Source: an uncultured Flaviramulus sp.
GTDB taxonomy: Bacteria > Bacteroidota > Bacteroidia > Flavobacteriales > Flavobacteriaceae
Assembly (NCBI GenBank): GCA_947487155.1
Contig: CANKVS010000001.1
Location: forward strand, 148,869 to 212,868
Reading direction: 5' to 3'
Length of the DNA: 64,000 nucleotides
Below, one piece after another: positions 53,346 to 61,569 of the stretch. The position numbers were made by a program, and so were the translations under genes. The notes beneath the pieces are model-generated. The model saw only the letters and a list, made by a program, of their open reading frames with translations. It ran no database searches and was not told the DNA's origin. Each line of letters opens with the position of its first letter. The first letter of the stretch is position 1.

Positions 53346-56134
53346 TTCTTAGCTAATTTGGTGTTGAATTTTTTATTTACAAATTCATTAATACCGTTAG
53401 ATGTACATTTTTTTTGCTCTTCTCTATCTAAACCTTCACAACCAAGAAATATAGGAACTTGGTCTACAACAGAAAATGGAACATTAATATTTTCATTAGG
53501 TTTGTTAGAGGCTTCAGTAATACGAACTTCATTTAGCATTTCCGTTTTTTCTGGCACATCAAATATTATTGGCAAAGAATAAGGCACCGATACCGCTTTA
53601 CCACGTTGCACTCCAGGTTTCATTTTTGGTAATAAGGAAATTACACGGATAGCTTCTTTTTCCAATTCTGGGTGTGGTGCTCTAGACCGTATTCCTATAA
53701 CATCCCCTTTATTATTAATTTTAAAAATAACATTAATGCCTTGCCTACCACTTAGTCCATTTTCATTAGCTACTTTGGTATTAAAATTTTCAGCTATAAA
53801 CTCCGATATGTTTCTAGACATACAATCTTTCTTTTCAATATTACTCTCTAAATCTTCACAACTTGGATACACTGGCACGTTTTCAATAACTGAAAAAGGA
53901 ACATCTATATTAGCTTCATCCAATGGAATTAATTCTGGTTCTTTAGTTTTTGCATCACCTCGAACCTGAAATATTATTGGTAACGAGTATGGCACAGCCA
54001 CTTTTTTACCATTGTTTTCTCCTGGTATCATTTTAGGCAACGTGTTAATTACACGAATGGCTTCTGTCTCTAAATCAATATGTGGAGCTCTTGCTCTAAT
54101 ATCATCGGTAGTTATAATGCCTTCATCACTAATTTTAAAAACAACATTAATACGTTGTCTACCAAACAACCCCAAGTTACTTGCTAGTTCTGTATTGAAT
54201 TTCCTAGCAACAAACTCTCTAATTTTTTCAGACATGCAATCTTTACGTTCTCTATTAGTTGTAAGTGATTCACATCCTGGAAAAACAGGAACATTTTCTA
54301 TAACCGAGAAAGGAACTTCAACTTCATTTAGCATTTCATTGGCATCTGCCACCTGAAATATTATTGGTACCGCATATGACACAGTCACTTTTTCACCCTT
54401 ATGCTCTCCTGGAATCATTTTGGGCAAGGTCTTAATTACACGAATAGCTTCTGCTTCTAGCTTTGGGTGAGGCGCTCTAGATTTAATATCTACTATGTTC
54501 CCTTTTTCATTAATTTTAAAAACGGTATGAATACGCTGCCTGCCTTTTAAACCCAATTCATTAGCTAACTTGGTATTAAAATTTTTATTTATATGCTTAT
54601 TTATTTTTTCTTTAGTACATTTTTTCAACTCACTATTGGGTAAATTTTCACACCCTGGAAAGGCAGGTGCCCGATCTATAACATCATATCCTACATTAAT
54701 ACTTACTTCATTTAAACGAACAGCTTTAGATTCATCTTGTTTATTTGCTGAAGAAAATTCGTTTGGCCGAAATTCAATATTAATTGCACTTCTTTTAACA
54801 TCTGTCAATATTAACTTCGTATAAAAAACATCTTTAGATAATAGCTCTTTTTTCTTTTCGTATTTTATGTTTTCTATTGCTGTTAGATTTTTTAAATCAT
54901 TTACTACCAATCTCAACGTACCATCATGCGTATTGTTTTCCCAAATTTCCTTAGCCTCATCTGTTTTTTTCCAATCGAGATAATCATTATAACTTCTATT
55001 TAATGCTCCAGAAGGATTTATTTCTGCAGTCTTCGACTTATCAACCATATACTTTAAAAAAGCTTGCTGCCTGTAATAATTCACCCTTTGCAAAACATAC
55101 CTAAAATCAGTATTGGATGATATATAAGCTTTAGAAATTTCAGAAAAAGATGCTCCATTCCTTTCCATTTCTAATAATTCATCTCTATATTTCTTTTTTA
55201 ATTGCCCATCATTTAAATCTTGAAATTCAGATGTTGATTGAGAGGTTTTATTAAATTCATCTTGAGCCTCAGCAGAAGTATACACCAACATCCCCACAAC
55301 CATAGGAATTAGTATGACGTACTTAAATAAATTAATTTGTTTTGATTTTGTTTTTGATAACATAACGATTCGTTTTTTGATTAATGATTGTTTGAAAAAT
55401 GTATTGATGAATGATATATTTTTGGTTTCGAAAACCTGAGCTAATAAATTTTGATAATACTGTTCTTTATCTTGGTATTTTAAGGCATTAGCATCTGCTA
55501 TAAATTCATGTAATGTCGCTAGCCTATTTTGATACATATATACAAAAGGATTAAACCAAAAGATGATGCGTAATACTTCAAAAAACAATAAATCTATAGT
55601 GTGTTTTTGTTCTGTATGAATAAGCTCATGCTTTAAAGTAGTTTCTTTATCTTCTGTTTTTATGTGCTCTCCTAAAAAAATGTAATGAAAAAATGAAAAT
55701 GCTGCAGTACTATTTAAAAGCTCTACCAATACCACTTTACCAATAGGTTGTTTTGGATTATTTATCACCAAAACCAAAATTTTAATTACTTTTATTATAA
55801 ACAGGGAAAAGGCTATAAAAATACCTGTGTAAAAAAGTATTCCCCAAATTGATAACGTATCATTTTCTAAAATAACTGCATCTAAAACTATAGTGCTATT
55901 TATGTTTTCTGAAGATTGCCCCAGCATAATTTCTGGTAAGGAAACAATATAATCTTGCGGTACGACTTGTTTAAAACTATCTATTTTTATAAAAGGTAAT
56001 ATTAGAGACAAAACTGCGGTTGACAACAAGTAAATTCTATTCCAATTAAAAAAGGTTTCTTTTTTTAAAAACACATCATACACCAGCAAAAAGAATAATT
56101 GAAATGCTATAGTTTGTATTATATAGTGCAACAT
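53282..56134 (-). CDS. M56 (BlaR1-like) metallopeptidase with TonB-like repeats, frame-shifted near its end
   Basis: About 950 aa as read. N-terminal membrane segments (about residues 5-20, 35-50, 95-125) and the zinc motif HELIH (about 169-173) mark the M56 domain. After another membrane segment (about 270-290) come a helical region and four TonB-C-type domains from about residue 470, each starting near APAFPGCE or VPVFPGCE or VPVYPSCE and ending in PIIFQV. Three are complete and the fourth is interrupted by a frameshift. It is coupled to BlaI (56137-56496). The repeats may recruit or imitate TonB; the role is inferred. Confidence 0.85.
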   Translation of the reverse strand: MLHYIIQTIAFQLFFLLVYDVFLKKETFFNWNRIYLLSTAVLSLILPFIKIDSFKQVVPQDYIVSLPEIMLGQSSENINSTIVLDAVILENDTLSIWGILFYTGIFIAFSLFIIKVIKILVLVINNPKQPIGKVVLVELLNSTAAFSFFHYIFLGEHIKTEDKETTLKHELIHTEQKHTIDLLFFEVLRIIFWFNPFVYMYQNRLATLHEFIADANALKYQDKEQYYQNLLAQVFETKNISFINTFFKQSLIKKRIVMLSKTKSKQINLFKYVILIPMVVGMLVYTSAEAQDEFNKTSQSTSEFQDLNDGQLKKKYRDELLEMERNGASFSEISKAYISSNTDFRYVLQRVNYYRQQAFLKYMVDKSKTAEINPSGALNRSYNDYLDWKKTDEAKEIWENNTHDGTLRLVVNDLKNLTAIENIKYEKKKELLSKDVFYTKLILTDVKRSAINIEFRPNEFSSANKQDESKAVRLNEVSINVGYDVIDRAPAFPGCENLPNSELKKCTKEKINKHINKNFNTKLANELGLKGRQRIHTVFKINEKGNIVDIKSRAPHPKLEAEAIRVIKTLPKMIPGEHKGEKVTVSYAVPIIFQVADANEMLNEVEVPFSVIENVPVFPGCESLTTNRERKDCMSEKIREFVARKFNTELASNLGLFGRQRINVVFKISDEGIITTDDIRARAPHIDLETEAIRVINTLPKMIPGENNGKKVAVPYSLPIIFQVRGDAKTKEPELIPLDEANIDVPFSVIENVPVYPSCEDLESNIEKKDCMSRNISEFIAENFNTKVANENGLSGRQGINVIFKINNKGDVIGIRSRAPHPELEKEAIRVISLLPKMKPGVQRGKAVSVPYSLPIIFDVPEKTEMLNEVRITEASNKPNENINVPFSVVDQVPIFLGCEGLDREEQKKCTSNGINEFVNKKFNTKLAKKLKLSGQHVSMLFSKLIKKAV

Positions 56135-56136
56135 AA

Positions 56137-56496
56137 CTATTGTTTTTTATTGATTTCTTTTAAAACAGATTCTAGTTCATTTAAACTAATGTCATTCTTT
56201 TTCATAAAAAAGGACACCATACTTTTAAACGAACCTTGAAAATAATTATCTACCAATTTATTTATAGACTGATTGCTATATTCTTGTTGTAATACAACAG
56301 GAAAATACACATGACCTTTACCTTGTTTTTCGTAATCTACAAAGCCTTTACTTTCTAAAATTCGTACAATGGTTGATACCGTATTGTATGCTGGCTTAGG
56401 CTCTGGATATTGTTCTATTATAGCTTTAACATTGGCTTTTTGAAGTTGCCAAAGTATTTGCATGATATCTTCTTCTGCTTTTGTTAACTGTTTCAT
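56137..56496 (-). CDS. BlaI/MecI-family repressor (second pair)
   Basis: 119 aa: LTKAEEDIMQILWQLQKANVK, KPAYNTVSTIVRILESKGF and KQGKGHVYFPVVLQQEY are the BlaI winged-helix pattern. It ends 2 bp before the M56 gene. It is similar in layout to the pair at 37075-39879, so this chromosome has two independent BlaI/M56 systems in 20 kb. Confidence 0.9.
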   Translation of the reverse strand: MKQLTKAEEDIMQILWQLQKANVKAIIEQYPEPKPAYNTVSTIVRILESKGFVDYEKQGKGHVYFPVVLQQEYSNQSINKLVDNYFQGSFKSMVSFFMKKNDISLNELESVLKEINKKQ

Positions 56497-56889
56497 AGGT
56501 GTTTATTTTGACAACTAATTATTTAGTTATAAATATAGTGTATAGATGTATTCTTCATCATAATAAGTAAATTTTAAACACACCTGTGGGTATTATTTTA
56601 ATTATTATTGATTCTTTAAAATTAGGGGAGCTTATTAATAAAAGTAATTCTAAAAATGCTTTTGGGTGGGATTTTTTAATGCTAAAATAAAAATCTTTTA
56701 AAGTACAGTTTAGAGGTGTCAAAAGTGTGGAATTCTTCTTTTTTAGATTAACTAGAGTTTTACCTAAATACAACTGTTAGTCTCAATAACTTGATTTGCC
56801 TGAACATTAAATGTATTTATGTATAAACCTATTGCATAAAAAAAGTCAACTCCCTCAAGTTGACTTCTTATTTATACAATATTCTTTAC
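56497..56889. other. Gene-free stretch with a BlaI-type operator candidate
   Basis: AACTAATTATTTAGTT (56513-56528) is a palindrome of two 6-base arms, 17-32 bp upstream of the second blaI start, where a BlaI operator would lie, though it does not match the TACAnnTGTA motif of the first pair. The far end contains the hairpin terminator of the LysM gene (56843-56866). The minus-strand frame 56558-56773 has no gene-like features. Confidence 0.45.
56843..56866 (-). terminator. Terminator of the LysM gene
   Basis: AAGTCAACT (56843-56851) pairs perfectly with AGTTGACTT (56858-56866) around six bases. An A-run left of it forms the T-tract on the minus strand, 24 bp past the LysM gene. Confidence 0.75.
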
Positions 56890-57375
56890 TTAATCTAAAG
56901 CAGGAATACGTAATACTTGTCCTGGGTAAATTTTATCTGGGTGTTCTAACATTGGTTTATTAGCTTCAAAAATTACAGGATATTTCATAGCGTTGCCATA
57001 AAACGTTTTTGCAATTTTACCTAAAGTATCACCACTTACAACAGTATGAAATTGTGCTCCTGGCTCTACATGTTCAACAGTCATTTGGTCATCAACCGTT
57101 GCGATACCATTAGAATTTCCAACAACTAAAACCACCTTTTCCTTTGTAGCTTGATTATATGCAATACCTATAATTGTGGCAACATCATCATCAATATGCA
57201 CATTTAAGTTTTCAACTTGTAATTGCAAATCTTGTATTGTTTCTTCTAATTTTCTTGCTGCCATTGTTTCTAATCTAAGTTCTGCCGCCGCAGCTTCAGC
57301 AGCTTCTTGAGCATCTGTTTTTCCAATTCCGAAAACTTTAGCGCCTGCGTTTTTAATAAATGAAAATAATCCCAT
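56890..57375 (-). CDS. BON/LysM-domain protein (Kbp/YgaU-like)
   Basis: 161 aa. A helical N-terminal part (about 1-55) is followed by a BON-like region (VENLNVHIDDDVATIIGIAYN... to QMTVEHVEP) and a LysM domain at the C-terminus (HTVVSGDTLGKIAKTFYGNAMKYP...YPGQVLRIP). This is the domain order of E. coli Kbp (YgaU), a cytoplasmic potassium-binding protein, and no signal peptide is seen here either. Single gene with its own terminator. Confidence 0.85.
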   Translation of the reverse strand: MGLFSFIKNAGAKVFGIGKTDAQEAAEAAAAELRLETMAARKLEETIQDLQLQVENLNVHIDDDVATIIGIAYNQATKEKVVLVVGNSNGIATVDDQMTVEHVEPGAQFHTVVSGDTLGKIAKTFYGNAMKYPVIFEANKPMLEHPDKIYPGQVLRIPALD

Positions 57376-57483
57376 CTTGTTTTATGTTTTTTAAGGTTAC
57401 TAAATAATAGTTTGTATTAAATGTATGATTTAAGCAATACATAGATTAGACACAAAAAAGTTTAAATAGTCACAACTTATTAA

Positions 57484-57645
57484 TGAACTCATCTTGGCTT
57501 TTTCTATTTCCTAAAAAATGTCCAAAATCCACCCATATTTTGTTACTTTTCTTATCCGTATCGCTGCTATGCATTTCAAAAAGTGCCTCATATGGATAAA
57601 TTTTAATTCATTTTCGGTTAAACACAAAAAGTCAAGATGAGTTCA
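57484..57645. repeat. MITE-like element with 20-bp terminal inverted repeats
   Basis: TGAACTCATCTTGGCTTTTT (57484-57503) returns as the reverse complement AAAAAGTCAAGATGAGTTCA (57626-57645) with a single mismatch. The 122 bases between carry no open frame of note. It has the form of a small non-autonomous element or a dispersed hairpin. Confidence 0.6.
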
Positions 57646-57653
57646 ACAAATAA

Positions 57654-57688
57654 GAAACCGCCTAAAGAATAATTCTTTAAACGGTTTC
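57654..57688 (-). terminator. Terminator of the lipoprotein gene
   Basis: GAAACCG pairs with CGGTTTC (57654-57660 / 57682-57688), with an inner stem TAAAGAAT/ATTCTTTA (57663-57679). It lies 77 bp past the stop of the lipoprotein gene at 57765. No clear T-run is present. Confidence 0.5.
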
Positions 57689-57764
57689 TAAACTAAATAA
57701 CCAACCAAAATTTTTAGTAAAACTAACCCTAGTACAGATTAGAATCTCACATTATATCTATTCT

Positions 57765-58700
57765 TTAATTTACCCTTGTGTTTTTTCTTGGGTTCACTAC
57801 TTTATTTTTTCTATGCTTACGCATTTCGTTTCGTTTCGTTTTTGTTGCTATCTTTTTTTCTCCTGTTTTTAAATACTGAATATAGCCTCTACCTTCAAAT
57901 TCGTATACCGTTTCAGAAGAAGGATGGTATAATTCTATCTTCTCATCAGTTAAAACGGTTAATTCAAAATATTCATTGTCTAAAAAGTCATAATCTAATG
58001 TTAATGTTTTTAAGTACATATCGTTAGTCACATCACCAACACCATAAACACCAGTATAATCCCAAATTAGGTTATTTGGATTAAGTCCCGTTTCATCTTG
58101 CGAACTTTGAAAAGTTTCATCATTACCACCAGCTAAAAACTGTAAATAATTTTCATTATCAAACTCGTTTATAGCTCCAAAATCGCTAGTATACGTTTTT
58201 TCCCAAGCCTCATATTCTTGTAAGAAATAATGAATGTTGTCATAAAACACAAAGTCGTAATCAAAATTACTGCGTTGGTAACCTTCTAAAAAATAAGACG
58301 TATCGTTATTAGGGTTGTAAAGCTCTAATGTATTATTATCTATTTGAAAAACATCAAAGGTTTCAAAGCCATCAAGGTCATGTTCCACATCTAATATCAT
58401 ATCGTAAGCATCATAATCGCCAATAGCAATTCCAAAACCACCACCATTATCACCAAGACCAACTATATTATTGTTTGCAAAAACGGTTCCACCTCTAAAA
58501 GATATAGTAAACGCTTTTTGTAAAAATGGCGTTTCGCCAAATCCAACTGTTTTATTAACATCTACATACCATAGTTCATGCGAACTTAATAATTGGTTTA
58601 AAGATATGGTTGGTTCGTCATCAATATTTACTTCGGTATAACACGACGTAAAAAGTGTCGCTGTTAAAGCAAAGGTTAAAAGTAATTTTATAGTTTTCAT
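57765..58700 (-). CDS. Lipoprotein of unknown function
   Basis: 311 aa from ATG 58700, where a lipoprotein signal (MKTIKLLLTFALTATLFTSC, Cys at residue 20) begins. The longer frame from 58751 only adds a useless leader. The mature part is acidic, rich in D, N and Y, with two similar sections around NNTLELYNPNNDTSYFLEGYQ and EKIELYHPSSETVYEFEGRG; the C-terminus is basic. No family is recognised. Probably surface or periplasmic. Confidence 0.7.
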   Translation of the reverse strand: MKTIKLLLTFALTATLFTSCYTEVNIDDEPTISLNQLLSSHELWYVDVNKTVGFGETPFLQKAFTISFRGGTVFANNNIVGLGDNGGGFGIAIGDYDAYDMILDVEHDLDGFETFDVFQIDNNTLELYNPNNDTSYFLEGYQRSNFDYDFVFYDNIHYFLQEYEAWEKTYTSDFGAINEFDNENYLQFLAGGNDETFQSSQDETGLNPNNLIWDYTGVYGVGDVTNDMYLKTLTLDYDFLDNEYFELTVLTDEKIELYHPSSETVYEFEGRGYIQYLKTGEKKIATKTKRNEMRKHRKNKVVNPRKNTRVN

Positions 58701-58932
58701 ACGTTCAAAATTTATCTTCAAATGAAAGTTATATGTCATTCGCAAAACCAATTAAATCTATTTAAATAATAATATTTTATTGATTTATGCTTACTTAATA
58801 ATCAAACATTTTTAGGGTTCATACTTACTTAGATTTCAAAACGCGTGCCAAAAAATAATTTTATTGAATTTATTGGTTATACAGTCGCTGAATATTTTTA
58901 TGTATTTTTGAAATTCTAACCTTAATTATTCT

Positions 58933-59934
58933 ATGAGTCATCCTTTAAAGTATGCTGTTTTTGGAGCCGGAAGTTGGGCTACTGCTATTGTAAAAATGCT
59001 TTGCGAAAATTTAGATGAAGTTGGTTGGTACATGCGTAGTGTTTACACAAAAGAGCACCTATTAAAAGAGCAACACAACCCTAATTATTTAAGTTCTGTT
59101 GAGTTTCATTTAGAGCAATTAAAAATAAGCAACAATATTAATGACATTGCAAATTATGCCGATGTTTTAATTTTTGTAATTCCATCTGCATTTATGCATA
59201 GCGAATTAGAAAAACTAACAACGAATATTTCGAATAAAATTATTGTATCTGCAGTAAAAGGGATTATTCCAGAAACGGGATTGTTGGTTGGCGAACATTT
59301 TAATGACGCTTATAACATCCCTTTTAGTAATATTGCTGTTATAGCTGGTCCTTGCCATGCCGAGGAGGTTGCTTTAGAACGTTTATCTTATCTTACTGTT
59401 TCATGTTCTGATGCCGAAAAAGCTCAGAATATAGCTAATAGCTTATCTAGCGATTACATTAAAACTAAAATAAGTGACGATATTATTGGGGTTGAATATG
59501 CTGTAATGCTTAAAAATATTTACGCTATCGCTGCTGGAATTGCACATGGTTTAGGCTATGGCGACAATTTTCAAAGTGTATTAATGAGTAATGCCATTCG
59601 TGAAATGAAACGTTTTATTAAAAAAATGCATAAAATGAAACGTAATATTAATAATTCGGCTTATTTAGGCGATTTATTGGTTACAGGGTACTCGGTGTTT
59701 TCTAGAAACCGTATGTTTGGAAATATGATAGGTAAAGGCTACACGGTAAAATCGGCACAAATGGAAATGAATATGGTCGCCGAAGGCTATTACGCTACAA
59801 AAAGTGCATTTTTACTAAATGCTAAAAACCTAAAGAAAACACGATTGCCAATTATAAATGCTGTGTACGCAGTACTTTACGAGGGTAAAAACCCTAAAAA
59901 GGTATTTAAAAAGTTAACAGATAAGTTGGATTAA
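58933..59934 (+). CDS. gpsA: NAD(P)-dependent glycerol-3-phosphate dehydrogenase
   Basis: 333 aa. The Rossmann start is YAVFGAGSWATAIVKML (residues 7-23), followed by the conserved VSAVKGI and IAGPCHAEEVALE regions and the substrate site VEYAVMLKNIYAIAAGIAHGLGYGDN (about 194-219). It makes sn-glycerol 3-phosphate from dihydroxyacetone phosphate for phospholipid synthesis. Single gene. Confidence 0.95.
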   Translation: MSHPLKYAVFGAGSWATAIVKMLCENLDEVGWYMRSVYTKEHLLKEQHNPNYLSSVEFHLEQLKISNNINDIANYADVLIFVIPSAFMHSELEKLTTNISNKIIVSAVKGIIPETGLLVGEHFNDAYNIPFSNIAVIAGPCHAEEVALERLSYLTVSCSDAEKAQNIANSLSSDYIKTKISDDIIGVEYAVMLKNIYAIAAGIAHGLGYGDNFQSVLMSNAIREMKRFIKKMHKMKRNINNSAYLGDLLVTGYSVFSRNRMFGNMIGKGYTVKSAQMEMNMVAEGYYATKSAFLLNAKNLKKTRLPIINAVYAVLYEGKNPKKVFKKLTDKLD

Positions 59935-59955
59935 AAATTCCTTATTAACTATATA

Positions 59956-60040
59956 ATTTGGGCGTAACCCTGTTGGGTCGGGCTTTCACAAGTCGCTCTC
60001 TGCGAGGAACTCCAACAATTGCTCAATCCCTTATGCAGTT
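59956..60040. repeat. Dispersed intergenic repeat, copy 2
   Basis: AATTTGGGCGTAACC and GGTCGGGCTTTC, with CAATCCC near the end, share the skeleton of the repeat at 35884-36006. It lies between gpsA and the hypothetical gene on the other strand. Confidence 0.5.
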
Positions 60041-60082
60041 TATAACTTCATATAAAATTCCTACTTTCTCAAAAATAACGAA

Positions 60083-60478
60083 TTACTTCACCAAAACACC
60101 TTTTACAGGCATTAAAGGAAGTGGCTGTAAAGCCTTTAAATTAATAGTGTTTTTACGAAACAAATAGGTTTTATCAAACATGGTATTGCCTTCAAAAAAA
60201 GAAACTTTAAACGTGTTGTTTAACGCAAACAACTTCTCTTGCATCAATTCTATTTTAGCATAGCTTTTTTTAGGTAGTCTGTCTAACTTTTTTCTAAAGG
60301 TAGATGTCATTTTTTCTTCGGAATAACCACTGGTAACAATAATAACCATGTCTATATCAACATTTTTATCGTTTATTATATACGCGTTCCAATCTTGAGT
60401 TTTATAAATCTCGTTATATTCATTTACAATAGCTACGTAAACACCTACTACTTTAGGAATTTGGATGTCTTTTTTCAT
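60083..60478 (-). CDS. Hypothetical protein next to gpsA
   Basis: 131 aa, soluble and mixed alpha/beta: VGVYVAIVNEYNEIYKTQDWNAYIIND, MVIIVTSGYSEEKMTSTFRKKLDRLP and SFFEGNTMFDKTYLFRKNTINLKALQPLPLMPVKG. The last part looks conserved (metabolite-binding or folding tail). I do not recognise the family. It is convergent with gpsA. Confidence 0.65.
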   Translation of the reverse strand: MKKDIQIPKVVGVYVAIVNEYNEIYKTQDWNAYIINDKNVDIDMVIIVTSGYSEEKMTSTFRKKLDRLPKKSYAKIELMQEKLFALNNTFKVSFFEGNTMFDKTYLFRKNTINLKALQPLPLMPVKGVLVK

Positions 60479-60554
60479 TTTGCAAATATATCATTTCTAT
60501 AAAATTTGAAAACTTGAATTTGTCAGAAAAATTAACTAATTTCGTTTAACAATC

Positions 60555-60610
60555 GATAAAGTTCACCTGTGCTGAACTTGTTTCAGTATTGAAACGGAAC
60601 TTTATCTTTG
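60555..60610 (+). promoter_or_regulatory. Palindromic repeat that supplies a promoter
   Basis: GATAAAGTTC (60555-60564) pairs perfectly with GAACTTTATC (60597-60606). The right arm overlaps TATCTTTG (60603-60610), a TAnnTTTG box, with TTG at 60578-60580, 22 bases further upstream. The ATG of the next gene is 13 bases after the box. The inner CTGAACTTGTTTCAG is a second palindrome of a common dispersed repeat. Confidence 0.5.
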
Positions 60611-60623
60611 TATTAACCACAAT

Positions 60624-61415
60624 ATGAAAAACAGTGATTCAATTGTAAATATAGATTCCTATAGAAATCAAAATTCATTAGATAAAAGATTGAATGAAAT
60701 AACTTTAAGTCAATCAAAAATCGATGAAATAAAAAAAGGAAAAACAATTAAAACTATTAAGGATAAAGTTTTAGGCTCTTTTAAAATTGGAGAACTTATC
60801 CAAACAATTGTAAATTGGAATGATGATGTAAATAAGGAGTTAAAAAAAGAGAAAGAGAAAATATTACTTTCAAGTTTATTAGATAAAGTTGAACAAAATC
60901 AACTCCAGCTAAACGTATTGATTGATTTCTTAAAAAACCCTTACGGATTATCGCTAACAAATAAAATTTTTGAGATTTTAAATCAATCTCCACCTGATGA
61001 AGAATTAATAAATCATTTATCTAATATTTTAAAAAATATTACAAAATCCGATTTTATTACAATGTTTGAGAAACACAAATTCTTTATAAACCTTATTGAA
61101 AAATTATCAATTCATAGTTTAACTATACTTTTAGATAATGAAAATTGGGCAAAAGATTTTAAACCTAAAAAAGAGAAAGGTGGTTATCATATAAATATGG
61201 GAAAAATAACAACAAAATGGACTGATGATTTTGCTAGAGATTATATTAAGAATAAAGGTTTAGACGAAAAAAATATAAGTTTATTAAACATAGTTGATTA
61301 CTCTACAAACAATTTACTATCAAACAACATAATACAAAATAAGAAAGACGATACAAATGGAAATGGAATTGAATTGACTGAATTAGGAAAAGAATTAAGA
61401 GAATATTTAGAATAA
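60624..61415 (+). CDS. Orphan hypothetical protein in a cassette-like setting
   Basis: 263 aa, lysine- and asparagine-rich, helical; the last 60 residues (FARDYIKNKGLDEKNISLLNIVDYS... ENGIELTELGKELREYLE) look like a winged helix closing with LTELGKELREYLE. No family is recognised. Its AT content and amino-acid composition look more biased than the neighbours. It is flanked by a palindromic repeat before and by an inverted-repeat element after (61427-61542), so a recent insertion is likely. Confidence 0.6.
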   Translation: MKNSDSIVNIDSYRNQNSLDKRLNEITLSQSKIDEIKKGKTIKTIKDKVLGSFKIGELIQTIVNWNDDVNKELKKEKEKILLSSLLDKVEQNQLQLNVLIDFLKNPYGLSLTNKIFEILNQSPPDEELINHLSNILKNITKSDFITMFEKHKFFINLIEKLSIHSLTILLDNENWAKDFKPKKEKGGYHINMGKITTKWTDDFARDYIKNKGLDEKNISLLNIVDYSTNNLLSNNIIQNKKDDTNGNGIELTELGKELREYLE

Positions 61416-61426
61416 AATACTGTGGC

Positions 61427-61542
61427 CGTGTATAATTAATGGCTGGTTCTCGCCTACTTACGAAAATCCTCACGGACTTTCTATCTGTGTTTATTTGCTA
61501 ATTTTAGTGCTTAAACTGCGCAACTAATTTTATACAAACACG
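61427..61542. repeat. attC-like imperfect inverted-repeat element after the orphan gene
   Basis: CGTGTATAATTA (61427-61438) is mirrored by TAATTTTATACAAACACG (61525-61542), whose reverse complement shares CGTGT, TATA and AATTA. Between them is a 86-bp AT-rich stretch. The element resembles the folded ends of gene cassettes, and similar sequences follow small orphan genes in Bacteroidota as I recall them. The recombinase, if any, is not here. Confidence 0.4.
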
Positions 61543-61569
61543 TTAAACGAACTTTTTCCAAAAAACGTT

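Larger units (their letters stand above)
57376..57764. other. Gene-free stretch with MITE-like element and terminator
   Basis: It contains a 162-bp element bounded by 20-bp inverted repeats (57484-57645) and, left of the hypothetical lipoprotein gene, a hairpin at 57654-57688. Neither strand shows a gene-like frame. Confidence 0.6.

Noticed and set aside
56558..56773. 71-codon frame on the minus strand
   Set aside because: Low-complexity, no recognisable motif, lies in an AT-rich intergenic region between a BlaI gene and a LysM gene.
58701..58751. Longer N-terminus of the lipoprotein
   Set aside because: The lipoprotein signal starts at MKTIKLL (58700), so the upstream part is not translated.
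59958..60167. 69-codon frame on the plus strand
   Set aside because: It overlaps a dispersed repeat and the end of the hypothetical gene on the other strand.
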